This document shows, piece after piece, positions 35,901-47,388 of a stretch of 64,000 nucleotides of DNA. The translations under genes and the position numbers were made by a program. Each line of letters opens with the position of its first letter. The first letter of the stretch is position 1. Under the pieces are notes generated by a model that was not told the origin of the DNA, made no database searches, and saw nothing but the letters and a program-made list of their open reading frames with translations. Source of the DNA: Isoperla grammatica (taxonomy: Eukaryota > Arthropoda > Insecta > Plecoptera > Perlodidae); assembly GCA_945910005.1 (NCBI GenBank), contig OX246749.1, forward strand, positions 25,285,350 to 25,349,349. The letters run 5' to 3'.

Positions 35901-37550
35901 CACTGTATTCGTCAAATAGTCATCAACTAAAACTTCGTTTGGTTACACTGGCACAATCTTTGCATTATACTGTTTTGCTTAGGTACTTAGTTAAAAAAAC
36001 TACGTGGTAATGACAGTACCCATTTTGTTAAATTCTGATATTTAAGCCTGGAGTTTTATATCAGAGTAATCGGACCCCCTCTCTAAAAAGTGAAATCAGT
36101 GTAAAAAATCAGACGTAAAATTGGGAAATGAGAACACTTTTTACCGCCCTCCCCCTCCCCCACCCCCCCCTCCCTCTATTAGCCCAACACTAGGGTAGGC
36201 TATATCGTATTTCATCACTCTAAAAGTATTTCTAGTAATAACCACGTAATAGCTTTCGTTTGATACGTTTGAAGATATATTCTTCATTTATCCCCCCCCC
36301 CCCTCCCATTCTTTCTGCCCCCCTATAAAAACTTTGGAAATGTGTTCGAATGACCCTGAGAGTACCAATATTAAAATCGACGTATCAGAAGCTTTCTTTT
36401 GATACCATATTGCATAACATATTGCATATGTTCAAATTTGTACAAATGTCAGTTATTAACGTGATAATTAATTATTATTTATGCTGATTTATCATATAAA
36501 TAATATTTTGATTGCAGTAAGTTTCTACACATGTTTTGCATGTTAATATTCTTATATTTAAAACTGTCAAAACAATATTCAATAGTACCAATTTTACACG
36601 GTAAGCATTTAATTGAAATTGTTTTTATAATTAATGATAATTAATTAATGATTACCGGAGTACTTATATTGATGTAAGTAATTTTTAAAATAACAAAATT
36701 AATTGCTTGATGTGGTAAAAATGTAAATAACCAATAATCTTCAAAAATAATCAATATGAGCATTAATTAATTTTTACATTTTAATTAATTACGCTAATTA
36801 GGGGTGTCGGAAAGAAGTAAAGTTTCTAATGTGCATGTAGGTATACATAAGTTACAACTTCTGATCAAAAAAATTATGTACCAATTAGTTCCGGGTCAAG
36901 CCTATTTATACGGTGCGTATCTTGGTCTGTCTGCAAAACAACTGTTATAGAATGGATGGGTTGACCAGGAAGTCTGTCTGTTGTTATTGTGCGGTATGAC
37001 AAAACATCCTCGCATAGACTAGTCTATGCCTCGAGGACACACCTTCCTACCCCTACGTCTGGCATGCCATTCCACCACCTGCCAGTGATGCCTCTCGCTC
37101 GAATCTTGTCTCCCGCTCCGCTCGCGGAGTTGAGCTTCATGAAACTGCCACCGCGCGGAGACACTCTCCACACCGTTACGCACAGTTACGCACAAACAGT
37201 TGCCACTCGTTTTAAAAAAGACTAAATAAGTTATCACCATAGAAAACATGTTATAGCCCGAAGAACTCACTCGCCTACATTTGTTATGTTTTGCAACTCT
37301 GTACATTCAAAAATATTAAACCTGTCTTCAGAAAACTAAAATGGACCGAACACACCGTACAATTTAACTGACGACACGTTAAACATGGATTTTTGAAACG
37401 AAAAACTATAATATCCATAAGAAAGGGCATTAAAATCTCTGAAGAATGATCATATCGTCGGCCACATACCATTTCTTTGGAGCACAAAAAAAAATGGTAA
37501 ACACGAAGTTGTGCTGGCGCATCGCTGGTCTCCGCGCGCGACTCGCACAG
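32995..37550. mobile_element. 4.56-kb insertion splitting the 5' LTR
   Basis: The block is bounded by LTR sequence on both sides, so it entered after the LTR element. Its ends GGGCAGCGTCGCGC and the complement GGGCTGTGCGAGTCGCGCGC are loosely similar, hinting at degenerate terminal repeats. It contains a 3.2-kb foldback structure and, near 33355-33600, an AGCCCTGC inverted pair that may be another small element. The segment 34430-36165 is AT-rich with no ORF. No transposase is recognisable. Confidence 0.6.
33688..36905. mobile_element. 3.2-kb foldback element with about 740-bp arms
   Basis: The left arm (33688-34425) begins GGACCCGGAACTAATTGGTA and the right arm (36168-36905) ends with its imperfect complement. 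Matching blocks run throughout: AATTAGCATAATTAATTGAA, GATAAATCAGCATAATTAAT, CGTATCAAA-CGAAAGCTA and CTACCCTAGTGTT. Arms are diverged with small indels, so it is old. No ORF is recognised in the spacer. Confidence 0.75.
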
Positions 37551-38053
37551 CCCCTAGATGGTCATCCCTCTAACTGTTGCACTGTGTGTTCGGCGTGCGT
37601 GGGTACAATTTAATTTAAATAAAAAAAATACACAATCTCACGAAACATCATCCTACCCTTTATGTAGGCTTGGAACAGCAACCCTGCCAATCCACTGGTC
37701 CTGGCTCGCCCCTCGGTCGGATCCCCGGTCAAGTCCTCGTTGCCTCCCTTCTACTGTCCGCACCCGCTCTCGTCTCTTCTCCGACCAACCAGCCTCTCGT
37801 TCGAACAGCCAAACCTCTTCTCCCCGTCTCACCGTTGTCCATTTCACAAAACCAAATCTACCTGACTCAGGTGTTCTTCACGATCCCCGTTCGTTGCTCG
37901 CTCCCGACAAAGTGTTGAAATCCTGACACATGCACATTCCACGGGTACACTCAACTTGTGCATGCGTCTAGTTAGGATTGCAACATATCCGGTAGAGCAG
38001 TCAATAACTTGTATCGAAAAGAACAGAAGAAGACCATAAAATGGTCTTCTTCA
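37551..38053 (-). repeat. 5' LTR, outer part
   Basis: This matches 28457-28970 from CCTAGATGGTCATCCCTCTA to GGTCTTCTTCA, with a 9-base GTCGGTCAA-type length difference near 37728. Together with 32793-32994 it completes the second LTR. The flanks of the whole element (TATTG and CAAAA) do not form a target-site duplication. Confidence 0.88.
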
Positions 38054-38439
38054 CAAAATAAAGCAGACTTGACAACGGCTTGAGTACAAATTTTGACAAG
38101 GTTAGCTTGATGACCTTGAAAATTTGATTGTTTCGTCTAGGAAGCGGTGGCAAAGTCCAAGAAGGTTATATGCAAAGCCATTCATATAAGCAGTGATTTA
38201 CAAGGATTGTGACGTCACATACCGTTTAAAAATAATAGTGCGGGAAACAGATGATCAAAATCTTTGAACATTTATAGAAGTATAATGAGTTAATTTTAAA
38301 ACTTTTAAATTAGGTTTCTGATGTCTTCAGATGAATAACAATATATTCCACGTACTTTCAGAGCTGTAAAAAATTCATGCACATTCCCTATTCAAGAAAT
38401 GTATATACTATTTTATTTTATTTTATAATGATGATTTTA
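38054..38439. other. Unassigned sequence
   Basis: AT-rich DNA with no ORF or repeat recognised. Confidence 0.4.
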
Positions 38440-38816
38440 TTTATTTATTTTATTGTAATTAAGGCCAGTGTAGGGCACAATGCCCTCTTTAGCCTGATGA
38501 GTGATGATTGATGAATGATAATGAGGAAGGAAGGAGGGGAAGCCTGGTACCGGCCCGTAGCCTACTCCTGTCGAAAAGTACCAAGGGGACCATCGGCTTT
38601 ACGTCCCATCCGAAAGGACGGTGTAACTTTGACCAGTCATATAGGTTCCTCCACTAACCTGGACTGCCGAGCAGTTGACGAGAAGAACGAAGCTGTTACA
38701 CAAGCTTTCGAACCCTTCAATCTGCTCTAACCAACGGTAACTAGTGTTTCAGAGGTGAGTGGTCACCCATCCACCTCCTGACCTAGCCCGAGGTTGCTTA
38801 ACTTCGGTGTTCGTAT
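38440..38816 (-). mobile_element. 5S rRNA-derived SINE, second copy
   Basis: The minus strand carries CGAACACCGAAGTTAAGCAA and GGTGGATGGGTGACCACTC from 5S rRNA, then the family body including TCAACTGCTCGGCAGTCCAG and GATGGGACGTAAAGCCGATG. It ends in an AATAAAATAAATAAAT-type tail near 38440. The first part of the 5S head is missing. Confidence 0.85.
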
Positions 38817-38922
38817 GAATGATGATGGCTGACCCTGCAGATAAGCTGTATTGTAGCTCTGTGGGACGCCCAAACATTGGAATTATGTTACTCAATAAAG
38901 AAATGCAACATTAAAAAAACAA

Positions 38923-38957
38923 ATATATATTATTATTATTATTATTATAATTATTAA

Positions 38958-39048
<91 letters not shown>

Positions 39049-39055
39049 TATATTA
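38923..39055. repeat. (ATT)n microsatellite
   Basis: About 130 bases of ATT repeat. Confidence 0.96.
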
Positions 39056-39125
39056 AATACGGCTTTATATTAAACCACTATGAGGCTATTACGATGGTAT
39101 ATAACTATAAGACAGAACGCAAAAA

Positions 39126-39200
39126 CTAAACTCGCTTGGACTCGAACCCAGGCCTCCCACTGTCCGAGCGGGCACTCTGCCCACTGAGTTACAGACGGCG
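39126..39200 (-). repeat. tRNA-like SINE head
   Basis: The minus strand reads TGTAACTCAGTGGGCAGAGT (A box) and GGCCTGGGTTCGAGTCC (B box). The acceptor stem does not close. A similar head occurs on the opposite strand at 39298-39372, giving a divergent pair. Confidence 0.55.
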
Positions 39201-39297
39201 AATTATAATGTGTATTTTTGTTAATCTATTTCGGAGGCTTTCACGGCCGGAGTGTGTATTTGGTTGTTTGAGGATGCATTGTTTATAACACGTGTAA

Positions 39298-39372
39298 AGC
39301 TAAAGCTCCGTGGACTCAGAGTGTCCGCCCGGCAAGTGGGGGACCTGAGCTCAATTCCCAACGGGGTGGATT
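39298..39372 (+). repeat. tRNA-like SINE head, opposite orientation
   Basis: GGCAAGTGGGGGACCTGAGC and TCAATTCCCAACGGGGTGG match the 3' half of the SINE heads near 8.7 and 9.9 kb. The A box is weak. Confidence 0.5.
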
Positions 39373-39400
39373 TTGACAATCTGTCTTATATGCCATATAC

Positions 39401-40378
39401 ATTACGTACACATGATTTGTCCACACCCTAACTTTATGCGATCTCTTGAAATAAAATAATAATATTTTTAGTGTTTAAGGTATTATTGCTTAAAATGAAG
39501 CTAGAGAAAAAGACAAAAAGTGTGAGAAAAAGTGTCTGAAACCGGGGGGGGGGGGGGGGGGGGTTGAAATGCACATTTTCATATACCCTTGTTGATTAAT
39601 ACGTGTAGAAGCTAAGAAGCGCATACAAAATTGAAGGTTATTGGGGCCAGGGTATATACTTATATACTTGATCTCCACTTGCGACGTATACGGATATCAG
39701 ACATCTGGCGTTTCGACCCATATTGAAATGAGCCTATTGCGGTTGCGGTTGTGTTGTGTTTATAAATATTTTTACTTTGGATGACTAAAGCGGAGTGCGT
39801 TATTGTATGCATTGCTTGGTAATTTTGAAGTTGGTTTTTCTGTTGGTCACAAATGTATATCTTAAAAGGGGGGGGGGTATCGATTCTTTGGGGGTTATGG
39901 CACTCCTCCGCATCCCCCCCTCCCCCAATGCGACCGCTGGGAGGGTGTAATGTTAGTTGGAAAGGAATAATTAGGTGCACTTATATTGTAATATATTCTA
40001 GCATTCGTATTCGGAGCGAGAAAATCCTCTGCAAGAACCCAAGGACTGGTTGGCATAGCCGGTGACCTGTAGGCCTATCCAACGCGGGCGACCTCTCTAA
40101 TTAAGGGTATCACGTGTTACCGCGGAGCCACCTGTATTGGTCCTAGATGCTTCATAAGTAAGGATGTATAACATATACCTGAACAATAGTATTGGCTACT
40201 TAGTACCCTTCACTGAAACAAATTCACACAACTTCACTAGCATTATTATTTATTGTTATCAACATTGCCATTAAAACTCCCGGTCTTTGAGCGCAGTGGG
40301 GATGTGCGCATGGCCGTCGCCAGAATATTTTCCAAGGGGGGGGGGGGGGGGTGGGGGGCAAGACGAAACAACTTTATC
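39401..40378. other. Unassigned sequence with poly-G tracts
   Basis: Poly-G runs occur at 39545-39563, 39868-39877 and 40337-40351. Near 40082-40133 a minus-strand GTGGCTCCGCGGTAACACGT plus GAGAGGTCGCCCGC resembles the SINE head at 52.1 kb in degraded form. No gene was recognised. Confidence 0.4.
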
Positions 40379-40581
40379 CATTATGATATAATGGTGGTCT
40401 GGGGAGAGGTGTGAGCCTCCTAGTTAGCTCATTATGATATAATGGTGTCTGGGGAGAGGTGTGAGCCTCCTAGTTAGCTCATTATGATATAATGGTGGTC
40501 TGGGGAGAGGTGTGAGCCTCCTAGTTAGCTCATTATGATATAATGGTGGTCTGGGGAGAGGTGTGAGCCTCCTAGTTAGCT
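40379..40581. repeat. 51-bp tandem repeat, 4 copies
   Basis: Four almost identical units containing CATTATGATATAATGGTGGT and GGGGAGAGGTGTGAGCCTCC start at 40379, 40430, 40480 and 40531. The ATTATGATATAAT part is near-palindromic. Confidence 0.96.
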
Positions 40582-41086
40582 CTGCAGGGAATGTTTTTAT
40601 TTTTAAGACCTTTTAACCTATTTTACGACGTTGTGTTTGTATTATAGATGCAATTAATGGAACCACAGTCATGTACAAAGATATTACAGTATTCCCTACG
40701 GGGTAGTTTCATGTACTTCATGAAAATAAACGTTTGACTTTCATTGATTTAGTGTTGTGATTAGTTCCAGTTGCCAGAGGCCTGAAGGCGAAAACAAATT
40801 CTGTAACATTTGTTATTAAGTGATTTTCCTGAAACCCGGGTGGGGGGACACATGCCCCCTATGCCCTATGTATGTTGCACAATCACTCACGACTTATTCC
40901 ATTAAGTCCACACTAACGCACACTCACGACACGCGCTCAGCTCTAATACAGATGTGCAAGGCCCAGTGAGGCGAGATTGAACACAGCACACATTCTATCT
41001 ATATCCCAGCCCTGGCCGACCGCAAGAGGGAAACTGAGAGAGCTTTCCAAGAAGCTGAATGTTTTACAGACGACCAAGTCATGATA
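40582..41086. other. Unassigned sequence
   Basis: No ORF, RNA or repeat was recognised before the compound repeat begins. Confidence 0.4.
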
Positions 41087-43654
41087 ATCATAATCATATT
41101 ATTATCATTATTATCATCAGCATTAACATCACCATTATCATCATCATCATCATCGTCATTATCACTGTCGTTACCATCGTCATAATTATCATCATCATTA
41201 TTTTCATCGTTATCATCGTCATTATCACTGTCGTTATCATTGTCATTATTATCATTGTAGATATCATTGTCATAATTATCATTGTCATTATTATCATTGT
41301 CATTATTATCATTGTAGATATCATTGTCATAATTATCATTGTCATTATTATCATTGTAGATATCATTGTCATAATTATCATTGTCATTATTATCATTGTC
41401 GTTATCATTGTCATTATTATCATTGTCGTTATTATCATTGGAGATATCATTGTCATAATTATCATTGTCATTATTATCATTGTCGTTATCATTGTCATTA
41501 TTATCATTGTCGTTATTATCGTCGTTGTCATCGTCGTTTTCATCGTCGTTATCATCGTCGTTACCATCGTCGTTATTATCGTCGTTATCACTGTCGTTAT
41601 CATTGTCATTATTATCATTGTCATTATTATCATTGTAGATATCATTGTCATAATTATCATTGTCATTATTATCATTGTCGTTATCATTGTCATTATTATC
41701 ATTGTCGTTATTATCGTCGTTGTCATCGTCGTTTTCATCGTCGTTATCATCGTCGTTACCATCGTCGTTATTATCGTCGTTATCACTGTCGTTATCATTG
41801 TCATTATTATCATTGTCGTTACAGTGTCATTATTATCACTGTCGTTATCATTGCCATAATTATCATTTTCGTTATCATTGTCATTATTATCATTGTAGAT
41901 ATCATTGTCATAATTATCATTGTCATTATTATCATTGTCGTTATTATCGTCGTTGTCATCGTCGTTTTCATCGTCGTTATCATCGTCGTTACCATCGTCG
42001 TTATTATCGTCGGTATCACTGTCGTTATCATTGTCATTATTATCATTGTCGTTACAGTGTCATTATTATCATTGTCGTTATCATTGCCATAATTATCATT
42101 TTCGTTATCATTGTCATAATTATCATTGTAGATATCAGTGGCATTATTATCATTGTAATAATTATCATTGTCATTATTATCATTGTCGTTTTCATTGTCA
42201 TTATTATCATGGTCGTTATCATTGTCATAATTATTATTGTCATTATTATCATTGTCGTTATCATTGTCATTATTATCATTGTCGTTATCATTGCCATAAT
42301 TATAATTTTCGTTATCATTGTCATTATTATCATTGTAGATATCAGTGTCATTATTAACATTGTCGTTATCATTGTCAATATTATCATTGTCGTGATCAGT
42401 GTCATTATTAACAGTTTCGTTATCATTGTCATTATCATCGTGGCTATCACCGTCGTTATCATTGTCGTTATCATTGTCGTTATCATCGTCGTTATCATTG
42501 TCGATATCATTGTTTTTATCATCGTCGTTATCATTGTAGTTATTATTCTCGTTATCATTGTCATTATTAATGTCGTTATCACTGTCGTTGTCATTGTTTT
42601 TATCATTGTCAATATTATCACCGTCGTTATCATTGTCATTATTATCATTGTCGTGATCAGTGTCATTATTAACAGTTTCGTTATCATTGTCATTATCATC
42701 GTGGCTATCACCGTCGTTATCATTGTCGTTATCATTGTCGTTATCATTGTCATAATCATTGTCGTTATTATTCTCGTTATCATTGTCATTATTAATGTCG
42801 TTTCACTGTCGTTGTCATTGTTTTTATCATTGTCTATATTATCTTCGTCGTTTACATCGTCGTTATCATTGTCATTATTATCATTGTAGTTATAATTGTC
42901 ATTATTATCATTGTCATAATCATTGTCGCTATCATTGTTGTTATCATCGTCGTTATCATTGTCGTTATCATTGTCGTTATCATCGTCGTTATCATTGTCG
43001 TTATCATCGTCGTTATCATTGTCGTTATCATTGTCATAAATATTGTCGTTATTATTCTCGTTATCATTGTGATTATTTATGTCGTTATCACTGTCGTTGT
43101 CATTGTTTTTATCATTGTTAATATTATCATTGTCATAATCATTGTCGCTATCATTGTTGTTATCATCGTCGTTATCACTGTCGTTATCATCGTCGTTATC
43201 ATTGTCGTTATCATCGTCGTTTACATCGTCGTTATCATTGTCATTATCATCGTGGTTATCACCGTCGTAATCATAGTCGTTATCATTGTCATTTGTATCA
43301 TCGTCGTTATAATCGTTGGTGTCATCGTCATTTTCATCGTCGTTATCAATGACGTTATCATTATCATTATTATCATTAACGTTATCATTGTAGTTTTCAT
43401 GATCATTATTATCATTGTCATTATCATTGTCGTTATCATCGTCGTTATCATTGTTGTTATCATTGTCGTTATCATTGTCGTTATCATTGTCGTTATCATC
43501 GTCGTTATCATTGTCGTTATTATTGTCGTTATCATCATTGTTATCATTGTCGTTATCATTGTCGTTATCATTGCCATAATCATTGTCGTTATTAGTCTCG
43601 TTATCATTGTCATTATTATCATCTTCGTTTACATCGTCGTTATCATCGTCGTCA
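41087..43654. repeat. 2.57-kb compound repeat of ATC/GTC-type triplets
   Basis: Almost the whole block is made of the hexamers ATTATC, ATTGTC, GTTATC and ATCGTC in shifting higher-order patterns, for example repeated TTATCATTGTAGATATCATT segments at 41.2-41.4 kb. All three plus frames and the minus frames stay open for hundreds of codons (poly-Ile/Val, poly-Asp/Asn, poly-Met/Thr). These are artefacts of triplet composition. Confidence 0.97.
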
Positions 43655-43835
43655 TCCCAGTCAGGGCGAACTCTTATTACAGTTATACCTTCATACACTA
43701 TCCAGTGTCCATAATGATGGATTTAGCTTTAAAAATCCAATATCATTTGACAGCATGTGTTCAATTCAAATTGAAACGCGAATAGTTATGTTTTGAGTTC
43801 TAATTTGGGCAAAATATAAATATATCATACGATAA

Positions 43836-44867
43836 AGCGGCTGTTACACGGAGAAGTTAAAAAAGTGAAAAGAAAAAAGTAAAGACAAAAGTTCTTTTTC
43901 TAGCCGTCACACGGGATTACACAAGTTGAAAGAGAAGAGCGCGCGTGTGGCGTAACCTATCGGTATTTCTACAAAACTACAATGCGCTCTTGCGGCAAAT
44001 GGTGGCAACTAGAAGACTGTAGTCGGTTTCTACGAAACTGGATCGTCGATGCATGTAAATAAATAAAATAAAAATAAATAAATTCACATTTAGAGTCTAC
44101 CCACTCAGTAATTAAACTGATTTGCAGTGGGGGACTTTAATTTAAAGTGACTAAACCAACCCTGTAGGCTTCGAACACCATCGACGAGTGAGCGATAACC
44201 AATCAAAGATCGATATTTCAAATACGAAACATATGAATCAGTGATTGGACAGTGCGAACACCTGCGGACAAATGCGAGAATCAACAAGGCCGATTCAGAA
44301 CAACTTTGAATTTATTGAGTGCTTCGTTGCTAGGACGGCTCCAAAGTCACCGTTTACTTATTCCTAAGCCAAGAAGTAATGGAATTGAATCCAGATTAGA
44401 AGTTAAAAAACTTCTGCCTAAAACAAATCACTGTTTCTTCTTCTTCGTCGCCGTCTTCTTACAATGGCGATAATTACATTAATATTTACAGCAATTGCAG
44501 CCTATTCCTCCGACGAATCCATCGGCATATGCGGTTTTAACTAGAAGGCTACAAGCTGTCTAAGTGACAAGGTTCGTAGGTTAGAATAGCAATGTCTGGA
44601 CGTCACAACTCTCCCGAGTCGTACACAATGGCCGTGTCAATCGACCAATCAGCTTCAACTCTTCAAGGTCGTTTTTCTTTTCACATTTACTTGTCGAGCA
44701 GTGTTCAACTTTTTGGAGAACTTTTCACTTTTCTCTTTTTTCACTTCCTAGTGTGACAGCAACGCGAAAAGTCCCATAAGCTACAAGCTATCTCTACAAG
44801 TGAAAGAGTAACTTTTCTCTTTACTTTTTTCTTTCCTCTTTTTTAACTTCTCCGTGTAACAGCCGCT
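43836..44867. mobile_element. PIF/Harbinger-like MITE, 1032 bp, TAA duplication
   Basis: The terminal inverted repeats start AGCGGCTGTTACACGGAGAA and pair over about 58 bp with few mismatches. TAA flanks both ends (43833-43835 and 44868-44870). The unoccupied version of the site, with a single TAA, is present in the opposite arm of the host palindrome at 45449-45451. A 3-bp TAA target is the hallmark of PIF/Harbinger. The interior lacks a transposase and instead carries a SINE copy. Confidence 0.88.
44056..44422 (-). mobile_element. SINE nested in the MITE (headless copy)
   Basis: This matches 63425-63770 along its length, for example CTGATTTGCAGTGGGGGACT and CACCTGCG-ACAAATGC. The left side has an AAATAAAT-type tail. 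The tRNA-Pro-like head present in the other copy is absent here, so it is 5' truncated near 44422. Confidence 0.82.
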
Positions 44868-45653
44868 TAAAGACTATTTTCTCTAACTCTTACTATATAC
44901 TCAGAAATGTTTATCCACATTCATTTGCATACAACCATTGCGATACCAATAGCAAGTGATACACACATTTATCGAGGATAAAACACAATTTTACAAATAA
45001 ATTAATAGTAATAAAAGTACATATTTATTATTTGCGATTAATATTCCAAAACTCTTAAAGGGAACAGGGATACATACGCAACCTACCTTAAACTCTGATA
45101 CACAACAAATTTACGTGTTACATTTATTTATTAAAATGTGGATAATTTTAATGTTAATTGCAGCAGTTTAAGGTAGGTTGTGTACGTATCCCTGATCCCT
45201 TTAAGAGTTTTGGAATATTAATCGCAAATAATAAATATGTACTTTTATTACTATGTTCCAACATTTAGTCTGTTTAAATTGAGTATTTTGTAAAACGAGT
45301 GAGTAGTGTTATGTAATTATTTATTTATTTGTACAATTGTGTTTCATCCTCGATAAATGAGTGTATCACTTGCTATTGTTATCGCTATGGTTGTATGCAA
45401 ATGAATGTGGATACACATTTCTGAGTATTTTGTTAGAGTTGTTAGTCTTTATAGTATCATATATTTATATTTGCCCCGTTTAGAACTCAAAACATAACAT
45501 TCCCAATTTGATTTCAATTTTCCAATTTTCAATTTGAATTGAACACATGCTGTCAAATGACATTGGATTCTTAAAGATAAATCCATTATGGATACTGGAT
45601 GGGATAGTGTATGAAGGTATAACCGTAATAAGAGTTCGCTCCAACTGGGACTA

Positions 45654-46391
45654 GAACCAAGATCCTCAGGCTCCACATATAATAATATATAACAAAATAT
45701 GTATTTACTAGAGGTTTGTTCCCCAGTCAGGGCAAACTTGTAATATTTTAACATTTTGAATAATTTATTAATTAATAATAGCTAATTAATAATATTATAT
45801 TAACTCATTAATTAATTAATTAATTTAAACGGTAATAGAAATTCGATGTTGCATTGATTGAGTAATTTATTTATACTATTTTAGTAACGACGAAAGCTGT
45901 AAAAATAGCGTAATGGTGACAATACACTTATAACGTATTTTAGTATATTAATTAAATTACTAATTACTATGAAACTAATCGGGTTATGATTGTGATTTAA
46001 GTCGAACATTAAAGCTGTTTCTGCTAGGTATCACTTGCATGATTATCACGTTGCTAGAATTGTTAGAGTCGATGTATATTGAAAATTTAAATTGAATGAT
46101 TGTGATGTATATTTTTAATTAATTTAATCACTCAAACGATTACACATTTCAAATTTTTTAAATAAACTTACTAACGACTTGGGCAGGATTTCCCTGGTTT
46201 CGCGGTCGTCGGGCGCTTCTATTGGCTAACGACGACCTCCGCCGCTCTCCGGTAGACTCTGGTGTCGTCTAACTATGGAAATAGAATTGAATAGAACTTT
46301 ATAGAATAGTTTGGAACTTTATTTTATACAATTGGGTAGAATTTATAGAATAGTTAGGAACTTTATGAATTGAATAGATTTTTATAGAATA
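45654..46391. other. AT-rich sequence with ATTAATTA and TAGAATAG repeats
   Basis: CCCCAGTCAGGGCAAACTTG near 45721 repeats the outer edge of the foldback element. ATTAATTAATTAATT occurs near 45810. TATAGAATAGTTTGGAACTT recurs near 46299, 46337 and 46383. No gene was recognised. Confidence 0.45.
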
Positions 46392-46433
46392 GTTTGGAAC
46401 TTTATTTTATACAACTGAGTAGAACTTACCTCG

Positions 46434-46503
46434 CCCGGGCCCAGCATCTGCTCAGACTCCGGCCTGCCGTACATCAGCTACACCGTCAACCGGCCCATCG
46501 GAG
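46434..46503 (+). other. Possible isolated coding exon (weak)
   Basis: A GC-rich island in AT-rich DNA starts after a CCCAG acceptor-like site and ends before GTGCGC. One plus frame reads ICSDSGLPYISYTVNRPIG, which looks protein-like. The opposite strand has a good GTAAGT donor at the other edge but stops in every frame. No neighbouring exon could be linked. Confidence 0.2.
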
Positions 46504-46509
46504 GTGCGC

Positions 46510-47018
46510 ACTCGTTTGGTTTAGTTTGTTTATTTATGTTGTTTTTTTTATTATTTTTTTTTATAGTGTTATTTATTTAAATGTACAAGTATTTGGTGGC
46601 AACACCCCCTTACCTGACAATGTTGGAATAAGGTGTACAGATATATATATATATGGATTTGTTGTCTTCCGGGATATTCCGCCGCTTGTGTGAAGACACC
46701 AAAACCATAACATACATCCGCGAAAACATATACATACCTCGGTTTACCTTAGTTCCTCCCTCCATCACCGCCCACGACAGCGCCTGCATCTGTAAATTCA
46801 CACTGGTTTTAAGTTTATTTAGTTTAGTTTGTCTACTCACGCTGAGTGATCAAGACCACGAGTTGTCTGAAACGTGTCAGTCAGTATATTTACTTTTCTT
46901 CATCTGTATGTTTCTCAAGGCGACCTCAAAGCCTGTCGTCCTTCTGTATTCCCTCACTGGAACATGTTTATCTTGTTCTGAGTTCCAATTAATCATCTTC
47001 TATATATATAAAAACGAA
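46510..47018. other. Unassigned sequence with one exon-like segment
   Basis: On the minus strand, 46746-46787 is framed by AATTTACAG and GTAAAC and reads MQALSWAVMEGGTK. It is too short to assign. TCTATATATATAAAAACGAA near 47000 introduces the TG-rich microsatellite. Confidence 0.3.
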
Positions 47019-47088
47019 TGTATGTGTGTGTGTGTGTGTGCGTGTGCGTGTGCGTGTGCGTGTGCGTGTGCGTGTGCGTGTGCGTGTG

Positions 47089-47184
<96 letters not shown>

Positions 47185-47388
47185 TGTGTCTGTGTGTATG
47201 TGTGTGTGTGCTTGTGCGTGTGCGTGTGCGTGTGCGTGTGCGTGTGCGTGTGCGTGTGCGTGTGCGTGTGCGTGTGCGTGTGCGTGTGCGTGTGCGTGTG
47301 CGTGTGCGTGTGCGTGTGCGTGTGCGTGTGTGTGTGCGTGTGCGTGTGCGTGTGCGTGTGCGTGACCGTGTGCGTGTGTGCGTGTATG
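47019..47388. repeat. (TG)n / (TGTGCG)n microsatellite
   Basis: Alternating blocks of TG and TGCGTG repeats, giving potential Z-DNA-forming sequence. Poly-Cys/Val and Arg/Val frames are artefacts. Confidence 0.97.

Larger units (their letters stand above)
43656..45653. mobile_element. Palindromic (foldback) element with a MITE in its left arm
   Basis: The left arm starts near GGGCGAACTCTTATTACAGT and the right arm is its complement ending near 45653. Pairing continues through CCTTCATACACTATCC, TTTGACAGCATGTGTTCAAT, TTTGCATACAACCATTGCGA and GGTATCACTTGCTATT-type blocks to an inner hairpin at 45004-45255. Removing 43836-44867 and one TAA leaves a continuous palindrome of about 1 kb. The right edge adjoins a tRNA-like GGTTCTAGTCCCAGTTGGAG on the minus strand. 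Confidence 0.8.

Noticed and set aside
41059..43785. Very long Ile/Val, Asp/Asn and Met/Thr ORFs, up to 548 codons
   Set aside because: The DNA is a triplet-based compound microsatellite with no stop-forming triplets in several frames.
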